Positions 49,635 through 58,677 of a DNA stretch of 64,000 nucleotides are shown here, piece by piece. The translations under genes and the position numbers were made by a program. Position 1 is the first letter of the stretch. Every line of letters starts with the position of its first letter. The notes beneath the pieces are model-generated. The model saw only the letters and a list, made by a program, of their open reading frames with translations, made no database searches and had not been told where the DNA came from. Source of the DNA: Oscillospiraceae bacterium (lineage in GTDB: Bacteria > Bacillota > Clostridia > Oscillospirales > Ruminococcaceae). The stretch spans positions 62,001-126,000 of the forward strand of contig SFFD01000002.1 of NCBI GenBank assembly GCA_004556975.1, read 5' to 3'.

Positions 49635-50779
49635 TGCTTTATTTTGACAACGCCGCCACAACGTGGCCAAAGCCTGCGGAAGTAAAAAGCGCAGTTTTTT
49701 CTGCGCTTATTTATTATGGCGCAAATCCGGGAAGAAGCGGACACAAAATGGCTATGGAAACGGCGGCGCAGGTATTTAAATGCAGAGAAAAGGCAGCGGC
49801 GTTTTTCGGGTGTTCAGAGCTTGAAAACGTTGTTTTCACAAAGAACTGCACAGAAGCGCTTAATATTGCAATAAAAAGCGCGGCCTTCGGCGGCCACTGC
49901 GTAATATCCGACCTTGAGCACAACTCGGTTTTGCGCCCGCTTTATGATATGCAGCTTCGGGGTGAAGCTGCCTTTTCTGTTGCAGAGGTCGATTTGCATG
50001 ATGAAGAACAGACTCTTGCAAATTTTGAGCACGAAATGCGCAATAATACAAAAGCGGTGGCGGTTACCGGCGCATCGAACGCCTTTGGAATAAAACCGCC
50101 GGTGCTCAAAATCGCAAAGCTTGCTCATAGGTACGGCGCGCTGTTTATTCTTGACGCCGCCCAGACTGCCGGAAGCGAAAAATATAATATGGAGCAAAGC
50201 GAAATAGATATTCTCTGCGCGCCGGGGCATAAGGGCCTGCTTGGGCCGATGGGCACGGGAATTCTTGCCGCGCAAAGGCCCGAAATTTTAAAGCCCGTGC
50301 TTTTCGGCGGAACAGGCAGCTTTTCTCTTGATTTTGCACAGCCGCAGGATATGCCCGAACGCCTGGAAAGCGGCACACTTAACGTGCCCGGAATATGCGG
50401 CCTTTCTGCCGGAATCGAAAAAATTGCGTCAGAGGGAGAGACCGCCGTCGCAAAGCGTGAAATGCAGCTTGCTCAAATGATTTATGCGGAACTTTTGAGC
50501 ATGAACAATGTAACGCTGTTCACACCGTTCCCCGATGAAAAGGGCTTTGCTCCGGTAATTTCATTTGTTATCGGCGACCTTACCGGTGAACAGACCGCCG
50601 CCGCCCTTGCGGAAAAGGGCGCTGCCGCAAGGGGCGGTTTTCACTGCGCCGCCCTTGCCCACAGAAAAATGGGCACCGAAAACCGCGGCACCTGCCGCAT
50701 AAGCATAGGGCCGATGAACACCTTTGACGAAGCAATGAAGCTTGTGCGGATAATTTACCTTGCGGCAAAGGAAAATTAA
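49634..50779 (+). CDS. Class V aminotransferase/cysteine-desulfurase-like enzyme
   Basis: 381 aa PLP enzyme: FDNAATTWPKP start, NCTEALNIAI, DLEHNSVLRPL, DAAQTAG, PLP lysine in APGHKGLLGPMGTG, GTLNVPGICGL, and GGFHCAALAHRKMGT with the mobile Cys. It belongs to the short NifS-like branch (EF2568-type). It removes S or Se from cysteine or selenocysteine; partner is probably the DUF3343 protein. No selD or yedF in the window, so selenium use is inference. Confidence 0.88.
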   Translation: MLYFDNAATTWPKPAEVKSAVFSALIYYGANPGRSGHKMAMETAAQVFKCREKAAAFFGCSELENVVFTKNCTEALNIAIKSAAFGGHCVISDLEHNSVLRPLYDMQLRGEAAFSVAEVDLHDEEQTLANFEHEMRNNTKAVAVTGASNAFGIKPPVLKIAKLAHRYGALFILDAAQTAGSEKYNMEQSEIDILCAPGHKGLLGPMGTGILAAQRPEILKPVLFGGTGSFSLDFAQPQDMPERLESGTLNVPGICGLSAGIEKIASEGETAVAKREMQLAQMIYAELLSMNNVTLFTPFPDEKGFAPVISFVIGDLTGEQTAAALAEKGAAARGGFHCAALAHRKMGTENRGTCRISIGPMNTFDEAMKLVRIIYLAAKEN

Positions 50780-50882
50780 ATCCGACCCGACGTAAAACAC
50801 AAAGGCATAATAAATCCGCGAAAAATAAGCCTTTTGGGAATATTTTAAAAAGATTTTAAAGAGTTTATTAACAAAATAAAGC

Positions 50883-50910
50883 TTGAAAATGCATTATGAT
50901 GTGATATTAT
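50883..50910 (+). promoter_or_regulatory. cdaA promoter
   Basis: TTGAAA (50883-50888), 16 bp, TATTAT (50905-50910). Between promoter and start lies a GC-rich stem region (50955-50985). I see no c-di-AMP (ydaO) riboswitch. Confidence 0.55.
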
Positions 50911-51016
50911 ATATATAGAAGAAATGCCGTATTTTTGTGTGCGTCCGTTTTGCGCCCGGGGCGGCGGAAAATCCGCGGCGGCTTGTTGAAGCACGGATAA
51001 AAAAGAGGGGAAAGAT

Positions 51017-51886
51017 ATGACAGCAGATTTCGCTTTCAACTGGAACAGTATTCTGAATGTGCTTAAGACCTTTGGTATAAGCGATTTTTTTGATATAATA
51101 ATTGTTGCTTTTCTTGTTTATAAGGTGTTAAGCTTTGCTTCAAACAGCCGTGCCGGTCAGCTTATCAAGGGCATATGCCTTCTTTTCGTGCTGTACTTTA
51201 TCGCTTCGGAATTTACGCTTAAAAGTACCTCATATCTTTTGGAGCAGGTGTTCAGCTTCGGTATGATTGCCATTATCGTTGTGTTCCAGCCGGAGCTTCG
51301 CCATGCGCTTGAAAGCATGGGCAAATCAAAGATTTCAAACCTCAATTTCTTCAATTTCACCGGCGAGCACATGGACGAAGAGGCTCTTATGAAAGACTGC
51401 ATAGCCAAGGTGGTTGACGGCGTTTCGGAGCTTTCAAAGCACGATGTCGGCGCGCTTATTGTTTTTGAACGCGAAACAAAGCTTGGCGAAATAATAGCCA
51501 CCGGCACCATAGTCAATGCCGACCCCAGTAAAGAGATAATCGGGAATATTTTTTTCCACAACGCGCCCATGCATGACGGCGCCACAATAATCCGCGGCGG
51601 AAGAATTTATGCGTCGGGCTGTTTTTTGCCGCTTTCCGAAAACTATGATATAAGCAACATGCTTGGAACGCGCCACCGCGCCGCCCTTGGCATAAGCGAA
51701 AACAGCGACGCTGTCGCCGTCGTCGTTTCCGAAGAAACGGGCATAATCTCTATGGCGGTGAACGGCCAGCTTACAAGAGAACTTGACCCCGTAAGCTTAA
51801 AGCGCAAGCTGGAAGAACTGCTTATCAACGAAAAGCCCGACCCTAAAAAAGTAAAAGCAGAGGAAGGGAAAAAGGCCGATGAATAA
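51017..51886 (+). CDS. cdaA: Diadenylate cyclase CdaA
   Basis: 289 aa. Three N-terminal membrane helices, then the DAC domain with DGA (187-189, in MHDGATII) and RHR (219-221, in GTRHRAALG). It makes c-di-AMP, which controls potassium, turgor and wall. The basic-acidic tail (KPDPKKVKAEEGKKADE) is extra. Overlaps cdaR by 8 bp; the usual third gene glmM is not next. Confidence 0.95.
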   Translation: MTADFAFNWNSILNVLKTFGISDFFDIIIVAFLVYKVLSFASNSRAGQLIKGICLLFVLYFIASEFTLKSTSYLLEQVFSFGMIAIIVVFQPELRHALESMGKSKISNLNFFNFTGEHMDEEALMKDCIAKVVDGVSELSKHDVGALIVFERETKLGEIIATGTIVNADPSKEIIGNIFFHNAPMHDGATIIRGGRIYASGCFLPLSENYDISNMLGTRHRAALGISENSDAVAVVVSEETGIISMAVNGQLTRELDPVSLKRKLEELLINEKPDPKKVKAEEGKKADE

Positions 51887-53135
51887 AAAAGATTCTATCT
51901 TCAAAAATAAAAAAGTGCTTTGGGCGCTTTCTCTTGCGGTTTCGGTGGTAATATGGCTTATTGTTTCAACCGTGCTGCGTCCTACGGGCGAAACTACCGT
52001 TTCCGGCGTCGGCGTAAATATCAACATACAGTCCGGAATTCTCGGTCAGATGGGTCTTTCTGCCATAGAGGGCGGCGAAGCCACCGTCGATGTGGTAATA
52101 AGCGGCCGCCGCTCCGTAATCGGCGGCGTTACAGCCGAAGATATTTCCGTTTCTCCGTCGCTTTCGGGCGTTTCCGGCGCGGGTAAATATTCTCTTGAGC
52201 TTATTGCAAGAAATACAAGCGGCAAGGACTTTGAGATTATTTCCGTTTCTCCGTCGACAATGCCGGTAAAGTTTGATAAATATGTTGAAAAGACCTTAAG
52301 CCTCGGCTATATTGTAACCGGGGATTATTCCGTACCGGATAATTATGTTCAGGAGCCTATTTATACCGACCCCGCCGAAATAACCGTAGTCGGGCCCGAA
52401 AAAGATCTTGAAAACATTGCCGGCGCCAAGGTAAGCGTTACTCTTTCGGGGGAATATAAAGAAACAATTGCCGTAACCGGTGAAATTGTTCTTGTCAACA
52501 AGGACGGAACTGCGGCAGAATATAATCATAACGAAATAAGCATAAGTCAGAATACCGCAACGGTGTATATCCCAATTTATCAGAGCACCACAATTCCGCT
52601 TGCATTTGAATATACCAATGTGCCGGAGGGATTCAACCCCTCCACGCTTAAATACAAGCTTTCTCAGGAAAGGGTGTTTGTAGAGGGCGAAAAAAATAAC
52701 CTCGCCAAATACGGAAAGCTTTTTCTCGGATATGTCGATTTAAGGGAAGTTACTCTTTCTAACTCAAGCTTTGAGTTTGACGTTGTGTTCCCTGACGGAA
52801 TTATCGGGATGGATAACATTGATTCCGTAAGACTCGATTTCGATTTGGAGGGGTATGAAGAAGCCACCTTCAATGTAAAGCAGATAAACATTGTCAACAT
52901 TCCGGTTAGCTACCGCGCCAGTGTAAATGCCGAAAAGGTGGCAATCAAGCTTATCGGCCCCAAAGAAACCATAGAATCGCTTTCTGCCGGAGATATTATT
53001 GTTCAGGTAGATATGAGCACCCGCGAAATCACCCAGACCGGTCAGTACAAAATGCAGGCGGATATAATTCTTCCCAAAGAAAGCGCCGCATGGGCCATTG
53101 GCAACTATTCCGTGACGGTTACGGTGAGAAAGTAA
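51879..53135 (+). CDS. cdaR: CdaA regulator CdaR (YbbR domains)
   Basis: 418 aa. One N-terminal membrane helix (VLWALSLAVSVVIWLIVSTVL) and three or four YbbR beta repeats outside the membrane, each with a pattern such as SLGYIVTGDYSVPDNYVQEP followed by VVGPEKDLENI. CdaR modulates CdaA. Overlap with cdaA gives coupled translation. Confidence 0.9.
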   Translation: MNKKDSIFKNKKVLWALSLAVSVVIWLIVSTVLRPTGETTVSGVGVNINIQSGILGQMGLSAIEGGEATVDVVISGRRSVIGGVTAEDISVSPSLSGVSGAGKYSLELIARNTSGKDFEIISVSPSTMPVKFDKYVEKTLSLGYIVTGDYSVPDNYVQEPIYTDPAEITVVGPEKDLENIAGAKVSVTLSGEYKETIAVTGEIVLVNKDGTAAEYNHNEISISQNTATVYIPIYQSTTIPLAFEYTNVPEGFNPSTLKYKLSQERVFVEGEKNNLAKYGKLFLGYVDLREVTLSNSSFEFDVVFPDGIIGMDNIDSVRLDFDLEGYEEATFNVKQINIVNIPVSYRASVNAEKVAIKLIGPKETIESLSAGDIIVQVDMSTREITQTGQYKMQADIILPKESAAWAIGNYSVTVTVRK

Positions 53136-53150
53136 TCAAATTTATGAAAA

Positions 53151-53189
53151 GGGTTCAAATTTCAGCAAAGTTTGAACCCGTTTCTTTTG
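53151..53189 (+). terminator. Terminator or attenuator after cdaR
   Basis: GGGTTCAAA (53151-53159) pairs with TTTGAACCC (53171-53179), then GTTTCTTTT. It lies before the flavoprotein start, so part of the transcripts may stop here. Confidence 0.6.
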
Positions 53190-53203
53190 TAAAGGAAAAT
53201 AAA

Positions 53204-54778
53204 ATGCCTATAATTGTTTCAGAAATAAGAATTTCTCCGAACGAACCTAAAGAAAAAGCTTTTGCAAGGGCGCTTTCGGAGCTTGGTCTGCGCCGTTATG
53301 AAAACGTAAGCACCCGTATTTCAAAAATCTCCGTAGATGCGCGTCACAAGGATAATGTGCAGCTTGTATGCTCCGTTGCGGTAAGTTGCGACGAAGAAGA
53401 AAAGATTTTTGAAAGAAAAAAAGCAAAAAATATCATCCTTCGCAAGATTGCTCCGGATAAAATACCCGCGCTTAAAAAGCCACCGGAAACAAGACCCGTT
53501 ATAATCGGTTTCGGCCCCGCGGGAATGTTTGCGGGGCTTTATCTTGCCCGCGCCGGCGCAAAACCGGTTATATTTGAACGCGGAGCTCAAATTGACGAAC
53601 GCGCCGCAGCCGTGGAAGAATATTGGGGCGGCGGAAAACTGCGCCCCGATGCAAACGTACAGTTCGGCGAGGGAGGAGCGGGCACCTTCAGCGACGGAAA
53701 GCTTACCACAAGGATAAATGACCAGCGCTGCGACTTTGTGCTCAAGGAGCTTGAAAGTCACGGCGCGCCGGAAGAAATTCTTGTAAAAGCAAAACCGCAT
53801 ATCGGAACTGACAGACTTCGCAACGTAGTAAAAAACATCCGTAAAGAAATAATCGCCCTTGGCGGAGAGGTGCATTTTCTGTCGCCTGTTACGGATATCG
53901 GCATAAAAGACGGCAAAGTGCGCTCCGTTACGGTAAACGGTGCTCAAATTCCGGCAGAAAACGTTATTCTTGCCGCGGGGCACAGCGCAAGAGATACCTT
54001 TGCGATGCTGAATTCAAAGGGCGTGCTCATGGAAGCAAAACCGTTTTCCGTCGGTGCTCGAATTGAGCACCTGCAATCGGATATAGACCGCGCGCAGTAC
54101 GGTGACTTTGCCGGAAACCCGGCGCTTTGGGCGGCGGAATACCAGCTTTCATATAAAGTTGACGGCCGCTGCGCATATACCTTTTGTATGTGTCCGGGCG
54201 GATATGTCGTGCCCGCAGAAGACCACAGCGAGGCAATAGTTACCAACGGAATGAGCTGTTTCGCCAGGGACGGCAAAAACGCAAACGCGGCGGTGGTGTG
54301 CTCCGTTTCCGCAGAGGATTTCGGAGGCGACCCATTCAAAGCAATGGCTTTTCAGGAACAGCTTGAGCACAAAGGGTTTGCTATGGGCGGCGGAAAGGCT
54401 CCCGCACAGACGGTGGGCTCGTTTCTTAACGGCGGCGCTTCGCGCTTTGGCAGGGTTGAACCAACCTATGCCCGCGGCGTTGCCGAATCGGATTTAAGAA
54501 AGGTTTTTCCTGCGGAAATAACCTCCGTTTTGCAAAAGGGCTTGTTAAGCTTTGACAGAAAGCTTGCGGGCTTTGCCGCCGCGGACGCAGTGCTCACGGG
54601 TCCCGAAACCCGCACAAGCTCTCCGGTTCGCATTGTGCGAAACCCCGACTCCTTTGAAGCCGTGGGCGCAGAGGGGCTGTATCCCTGCGCCGAGGGTGCG
54701 GGCTACGCCGGAGGAATTATGAGCGCCGCTGTTGACGGGCTTCGCTGTGCGGAAAAGGTGCTTGAAAAATATATGTAA
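53204..54778 (+). CDS. FAD-dependent dehydrogenase of the COG2509 family
   Basis: 524 aa. An N-terminal small domain (SEIRISPNEPKEKAFARAL), FAD-binding GFGPAGMFAGLYLARAGAKP, the middle blocks FGEGGAGTFSDGKLTTR, YTFCMCPGGYVVPA, and C-terminal GLYPCAEGAGYAGGIMSAAVDG. The family is annotated as uncharacterised FAD dehydrogenase; substrate unknown. ATG at 53204 with AAAGGA 8 bp upstream; the frame is open upstream through the cdaR end. May be partly co-transcribed with cdaA-cdaR. Confidence 0.87.
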   Translation: MPIIVSEIRISPNEPKEKAFARALSELGLRRYENVSTRISKISVDARHKDNVQLVCSVAVSCDEEEKIFERKKAKNIILRKIAPDKIPALKKPPETRPVIIGFGPAGMFAGLYLARAGAKPVIFERGAQIDERAAAVEEYWGGGKLRPDANVQFGEGGAGTFSDGKLTTRINDQRCDFVLKELESHGAPEEILVKAKPHIGTDRLRNVVKNIRKEIIALGGEVHFLSPVTDIGIKDGKVRSVTVNGAQIPAENVILAAGHSARDTFAMLNSKGVLMEAKPFSVGARIEHLQSDIDRAQYGDFAGNPALWAAEYQLSYKVDGRCAYTFCMCPGGYVVPAEDHSEAIVTNGMSCFARDGKNANAAVVCSVSAEDFGGDPFKAMAFQEQLEHKGFAMGGGKAPAQTVGSFLNGGASRFGRVEPTYARGVAESDLRKVFPAEITSVLQKGLLSFDRKLAGFAAADAVLTGPETRTSSPVRIVRNPDSFEAVGAEGLYPCAEGAGYAGGIMSAAVDGLRCAEKVLEKYM

Positions 54779-54884
54779 TTAAAGCGGGCTTGTCTGAAAA
54801 GGCATTTATTATCTTATCGCACCGCCGTAAATAAATGTGCCGCAATTACTGCGTAAGTTAATGCAAAAGCAAGGGGGACTGTGT

Positions 54885-55319
54885 ATGCGCTTTGAAAAAT
54901 CAAGCGGAATAAAAGTTAAGGTTTTGCCGGAACAAAGGCAATTTGTTGCGGCCGCGGATATGATAACCGCCGCCCTGCAAAAAGAAAATGTAATCGGCTA
55001 TGATATTTTTGACGGCGAGCAGCTTGTGGGCTTTGTTATGCTACGTAAATACGACGATGAAGAAACCGGCGAAACCCGCTGGTTCCTTTGGGAATACGCC
55101 ATAGACTCGGCGTTCCAGGGCAGGGGATACGGCAAAAAAGCCCTTGTGGAAATAATAGATTTTATGCGGCGCGATTTTGACATGAAAATTATGACCACAA
55201 CCTATATTTGGGGCAACGAAGCCGCCAAAAACCTTTATGAAAGTATGGGCTTTGCCGAAACGGATGTGGTTGATGAACCGGATTGCCACGAAGTTAATAT
55301 GATTTATCGCTGCGAATAA
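54885..55319 (+). CDS. GNAT-family N-acetyltransferase
   Basis: 144 aa. Acetyl-CoA motif AIDSAFQGRGYGKKALVEII and C-terminal NEAAKNLYESMGFAETD. Substrate unknown; closest in feel to spermidine acetyltransferase-like members. ATG at 54885 with AAGGGGG 9 bp upstream; the frame is open further without a ribosome site. Confidence 0.85.
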   Translation: MRFEKSSGIKVKVLPEQRQFVAAADMITAALQKENVIGYDIFDGEQLVGFVMLRKYDDEETGETRWFLWEYAIDSAFQGRGYGKKALVEIIDFMRRDFDMKIMTTTYIWGNEAAKNLYESMGFAETDVVDEPDCHEVNMIYRCE

Positions 55320-55323
55320 AGCA

Positions 55324-55354
55324 AAAAATGCACCGCCTTTGCCGGTGCATTTTT
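55324..55354 (+). terminator. GNAT gene terminator
   Basis: AAAAATGCACCG (55324-55335) pairs with CGGTGCATTTTT (55343-55354). Confidence 0.88.
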
Positions 55355-55425
55355 GTTTGGCTTTTTATATGAAGCAGTGTACGGCTGGCAGCAATAACAC
55401 CGGCGTTAAAGTTTGATACTATAAC

Positions 55426-55464
55426 AAAAAATCCTCTGTAATTCATACGAATTACAGAGGATTT
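55426..55464 (-). terminator. tRNA-Ser terminator
   Basis: AAATCCTCTGTAATTC (55429-55444), loop ATAC, GAATTACAGAGGATTT (55449-55464): perfect 16-bp stem, T6 on the minus strand, one base past the CCA end of the tRNA. Confidence 0.88.
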
Positions 55465-55465
55465 G

Positions 55466-55558
55466 TGGCGGAGATGAAGAGATTCGAACTCTTGAGAGGC
55501 TTTTGACCCCTACGCGATTTCCAGTCGCGCGCCCTCGACCAATCTAGGCGACATCTCC
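55466..55558 (-). tRNA. tRNA-Ser(GGA) with encoded CCA
   Basis: 93 nt on the minus strand. Acceptor GGAGATG pairs with CATCTCC, discriminator G, encoded CCA. Anticodon loop CTGGAAA with anticodon GGA at 55522-55520 (stem GCGCGA/TCGCG). A long variable arm (about 17 nt with a TAGGGG...CCTCT pairing) is as expected for tRNA-Ser, and the T arm has GTTCGAATC. It reads UCC and UCU. Confidence 0.95.
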
Positions 55559-55667
55559 AAAGATTGCTTGAGTAAGCTTGCTGTCTGTTAACAGCTTGTT
55601 TATTATACTAAATGCGGCGATAAAAATCAAGTGTTTTAGCAAATTTTTTTATAATTTTCTTAAAAAA

Positions 55668-55696
55668 TTGCGTGCGGGCGCTGTTTATGGTATTAT
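55668..55696 (+). promoter_or_regulatory. Promoter of the U32 peptidase gene
   Basis: TTGCGT (55668-55673), 17 bp, TATTAT (55691-55696). Confidence 0.6.
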
Positions 55697-55818
55697 AGAT
55701 AAAGTAAAAAAGCGCGCCCGCAGTTTATATTATAAAGTGGCGCCGCGCCGCTTTGCAAAAAAGGAAATATGCGGCGCTGTAAAATAAAAACGGGTATGTT
55801 AAAAGGGGGATGCTTGCC

Positions 55819-57852
55819 GTGGAAGAAATTCTCGCTCCGGCAGGAGGAAAAGAACAGCTCTTGGCGGCTGTGCGCGCCGGCGCAGACGCAGTTTACCTCG
55901 GCGCAAGGAACTTTAACGCACGGCGCGGCGCAGCCAACTTTGAAGAAAACGAGCTTTTTGAAGCCGTGTCCTATTGCCATGCGCGAAACGTAAAGGTTCA
56001 TGTGACTCTTAATACTCTTGTTACCGACAGCGAACTTCCCGACCTTCTTGAGGAAATAAAATATGTTGCAAAAAGCGGCGCAGACGCCGTTATAGTGCAG
56101 GATCTTGCGACGGCAAAGCTTGTGCGCGAGCATTGTCCCGATATTGCCATGCACGCTTCCACCCAAATGACAATACACAACCTTGCGGGCGCCGTCGCCG
56201 CAAAGGAACTTGGCTTTTCGCGCATAGTTCTTTCCCGGGAACTTTCGCTGAATGAGATAAAAACCATTGCCGCCGGCACGGATGCGGAGCTTGAAGTGTT
56301 TGTGCACGGAGCTTTGTGCATGTGTATGTCCGGCGCATGCTATCTTTCTTCGATGATTGGCGGAAGAAGCGGCAACCGCGGTCTTTGCGCCCAGCCCTGC
56401 CGCCTTGATTTCCGCTTTGGAGAGAAAGACCACGCTCTTTCGCTTAAAGATATGTCATATGTGGAACATATCAGGGAGCTTGCCGCCGCCGGCGTATGCT
56501 CTTTCAAAATAGAGGGCAGAATGAAGCGGCCGGAATATGTCGCCGCGGCGGTAAATGCCTGTAAAACCGCACTTGCCGGCGGCGTGCCGGATATGGAAAG
56601 TCTGCGTGCGGTTTTTTCCCGCCAAGGGTTTACCGACGGATATTTTACCGGAAGACGCGGCGCCGATATGTTCGGCTTTCGCTCTCATGACGATGTAACG
56701 GCGGGGGAGCGGGTCTTTAAAAGCCTTGCCGCGTTATATAAGGATGAACCGCAGAAAGTTCCGCTTAAAATGACCCTTTCTCTTTCGGAGGATGCTCCGT
56801 CCGTGCTTTCTGTAAGCGACGGTGAAAACCAAGTTTCCGCAAGCGCGGCGCCATGCCGAAAGGCGCTTAAAACCCCCACCGATTATGACATTGCCCGCCG
56901 CTATCTTTCAAAAACCGGCGGCACGCCGTTTTATCTGGAATCCCTTGATTTTTCCGCAAAGGGCGAACCCATAATTGCGGCGGGGGAGATTAACGAAATG
57001 CGCCGTAGCGCGCTTGCACGGCTTCTGGAAATCCGCAGCCGCGTTATACCGAAAGAATTTATTGAAGCACCCCTTCCCAAAGCGGAAAAGCACAGCTGCG
57101 GCAAAGCCGCCTTTCGCCTGCGCTTTGAAAAATATGAACAGGTCTGCTTTGAAAATTCCGCCAATGCAATAATCCTGCCAATTGCCGAAATAGAGCGCCG
57201 CCCCGAAGCGATAAGCCGCTTTGGCAGCCGTCTTTTTGCCGAGCTTCCGCCGCTTGTTTTCCCAATGGAGGAGGAAAAGCTTAAAGCGCGCCTTGAGGCG
57301 CTGAAAAAAGCAGGCGTAACCGATGTTGTCTGCGACAATATCGGAGTTCTTGCCATTGCAAAAGCCGCAGGAATGACCCTTCACGGGGGACATGGGCTTA
57401 ATATACTAAACAGCGTCGCCCTTTCGGAGTATGAGCGCCTCGGTCTTTCGGACGCGACTGTTTCCTTTGAGCTTTCCGCAGCGAAAATCCGCCGGCTTTG
57501 CGGAAAAATACCGCGGGGAATAATCGGCTATGGCTATCTTCCGCTTATGCGAACCAGAGCCTGCCCGCTTAAAAAGGCCTCCGGTTGCAAAGGCTGCCCC
57601 GGTACGGGCAAGCTTCGCGACAGAATCGGCAAGGAATTTACTTATCTTTGCTTTGAACGGAAGTTTGGAACTTTGCTTAACAGCGTTCCTCTTTGGACTG
57701 CGGATAAAGATATTCAGGGCGTTGACTTTGTGACGCTTTGGTTTACTACGGAATCGCCGGAACGCTGTGAAAAGGTTTACCGTATGTTTACCGCAGGACA
57801 GCCTGCGGACATAGAGCGCACCTGCGGCCTTTATTTCAGGGAACTTCTGTAA
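55819..57852 (+). CDS. U32-family peptidase (RlhA-like)
   Basis: 677 aa. TIM-barrel U32 domain: EILAPAGGKEQLLAAVRAGADAVYLGA, HVTLNTLVTD, ADAVIVQDLA, MHASTQMTIHN, and the Cys-rich CMCMSGACYLSSMIGGRSGNRGLCAQPCR that could hold a cluster. A C-terminal DUF3656-like part follows. RlhA of E. coli hydroxylates 23S rRNA C2501; the same role here is likely but unproved. GTG at 55819 (MEEILAPAGG) has AAGGGGG 9 bp upstream; the ATG at 55810 touches it. Confidence 0.88.
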   Translation: MEEILAPAGGKEQLLAAVRAGADAVYLGARNFNARRGAANFEENELFEAVSYCHARNVKVHVTLNTLVTDSELPDLLEEIKYVAKSGADAVIVQDLATAKLVREHCPDIAMHASTQMTIHNLAGAVAAKELGFSRIVLSRELSLNEIKTIAAGTDAELEVFVHGALCMCMSGACYLSSMIGGRSGNRGLCAQPCRLDFRFGEKDHALSLKDMSYVEHIRELAAAGVCSFKIEGRMKRPEYVAAAVNACKTALAGGVPDMESLRAVFSRQGFTDGYFTGRRGADMFGFRSHDDVTAGERVFKSLAALYKDEPQKVPLKMTLSLSEDAPSVLSVSDGENQVSASAAPCRKALKTPTDYDIARRYLSKTGGTPFYLESLDFSAKGEPIIAAGEINEMRRSALARLLEIRSRVIPKEFIEAPLPKAEKHSCGKAAFRLRFEKYEQVCFENSANAIILPIAEIERRPEAISRFGSRLFAELPPLVFPMEEEKLKARLEALKKAGVTDVVCDNIGVLAIAKAAGMTLHGGHGLNILNSVALSEYERLGLSDATVSFELSAAKIRRLCGKIPRGIIGYGYLPLMRTRACPLKKASGCKGCPGTGKLRDRIGKEFTYLCFERKFGTLLNSVPLWTADKDIQGVDFVTLWFTTESPERCEKVYRMFTAGQPADIERTCGLYFRELL

Positions 57853-57878
57853 CCGTTTTTATTTTATGCTTAAGATAT

Positions 57879-57908
57879 AAGAAGCACCCGCTTGCGGTGC
57901 TTCTTTTT
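57879..57908 (+). terminator. U32 gene terminator
   Basis: AAGAAGCACC pairs with GGTGCTTCTT with a small CGC/GCG top, then T5. The following gap 57909-58097 shows nothing else clear. Confidence 0.8.
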
Positions 57909-58097
57909 CGTCGTACATGAGCTATTCAAATTATCTTGCGGTTTCAAAAACTGCCGCGCCCGAAAAAACAAATGCTTTATGCATGCAGGCAGATTTTTGC
58001 GCAGGGTCTTTTTGTAAAACGAAAAATGCGCAAAACTGCGTATAATTATGCCGTAAATAAGGAAAAATAAAAGCAAAAAACTTCCGGAGGATTTGCT

Positions 58098-58532
58098 ATG
58101 ATTGAAAATGATACGGTAAGGCTTTTGCGCGAGTGTGACGCCGGCGTTGATATGGGCGTTTCCGTCATTTCGGATGTTATGGGCAAGGTTGGTTCTTCCG
58201 CCCTTAAAATGACCCTTAACCGCTGTAAAACGGAGCACGAAAAGCTTAAAACAGAAATTGAAGTTCTTCTTAACAGCTATCATGACGAAGGAAAAGAGCC
58301 AAACCCTGTTGCAAAGGGAATGTCATGGATTAAAACCAATGTGAAAATGGCAGCGGACGATTCAGACGCGACCATTGCCGACCTTTTGACCGACGGCTGC
58401 GATATGGGAACAAAGTGCCTTTGCAAATATCTTAATCAGTATAAGGCGGCGGATGAAAGGTCAAAAGACATTGCAAAGCGCCTGATTCAGCTGGAGGAGG
58501 ATTTGCGCAGCGATTTAAGACAATATCTTTAA
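58098..58532 (+). CDS. Ferritin-like four-helix protein (DUF2383-like)
   Basis: 144 aa, all-helical by pattern with four long amphipathic helices: ENDTVRLLRECDAGVDMGVSV, SALKMTLNRCKTEHEKLK, NPVAKGMSWIKTNVKMAADD, KYLNQYKAADERSKDIAKRL. I think it belongs to the DUF2383/DUF2383-like ferritin-fold group, but no ferritin metal ligands (ExxH) are obvious. Single gene with GGAGG 8 bp before the ATG. Confidence 0.6.
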   Translation: MIENDTVRLLRECDAGVDMGVSVISDVMGKVGSSALKMTLNRCKTEHEKLKTEIEVLLNSYHDEGKEPNPVAKGMSWIKTNVKMAADDSDATIADLLTDGCDMGTKCLCKYLNQYKAADERSKDIAKRLIQLEEDLRSDLRQYL

Positions 58533-58534
58533 TT

Positions 58535-58569
58535 AAACTGCGGGCAGGCGGGCTGCCCGCAGTTTTTTG
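58535..58569 (+). terminator. Terminator after the four-helix protein gene
   Basis: AAACTGCGGGCAG (58535-58547), loop GCGGG, CTGCCCGCAGTTT (58553-58565), more T. Confidence 0.9.
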
Positions 58570-58612
58570 CGGGCAAATTTAATGCGGCGCTGCGCCATTT
58601 GTAAATAAAGCC

Positions 58613-58641
58613 TTGAATATGCGCGCCTTTTCCGCTATAAT
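58613..58641 (+). promoter_or_regulatory. Promoter of the ABC-F gene
   Basis: TTGAAT (58613-58618), 17 bp, TATAAT (58636-58641). It overlaps the in-frame ATG at 58645, which rules that start out. Confidence 0.75.
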
Positions 58642-58677
58642 ATAATGGATTTTGGAAGAAAGGCGGTGAAAAAAGCC

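Noticed and set aside
50790..51016. c-di-AMP (ydaO) riboswitch before cdaA
   Set aside because: Only a short GC-rich stem is present; the conserved ydaO core is not visible.
54780..54884. Upstream extension of the GNAT gene to 54837
   Set aside because: No ribosome site; the ATG at 54885 has AAGGGGG at good distance and gives the normal domain start.
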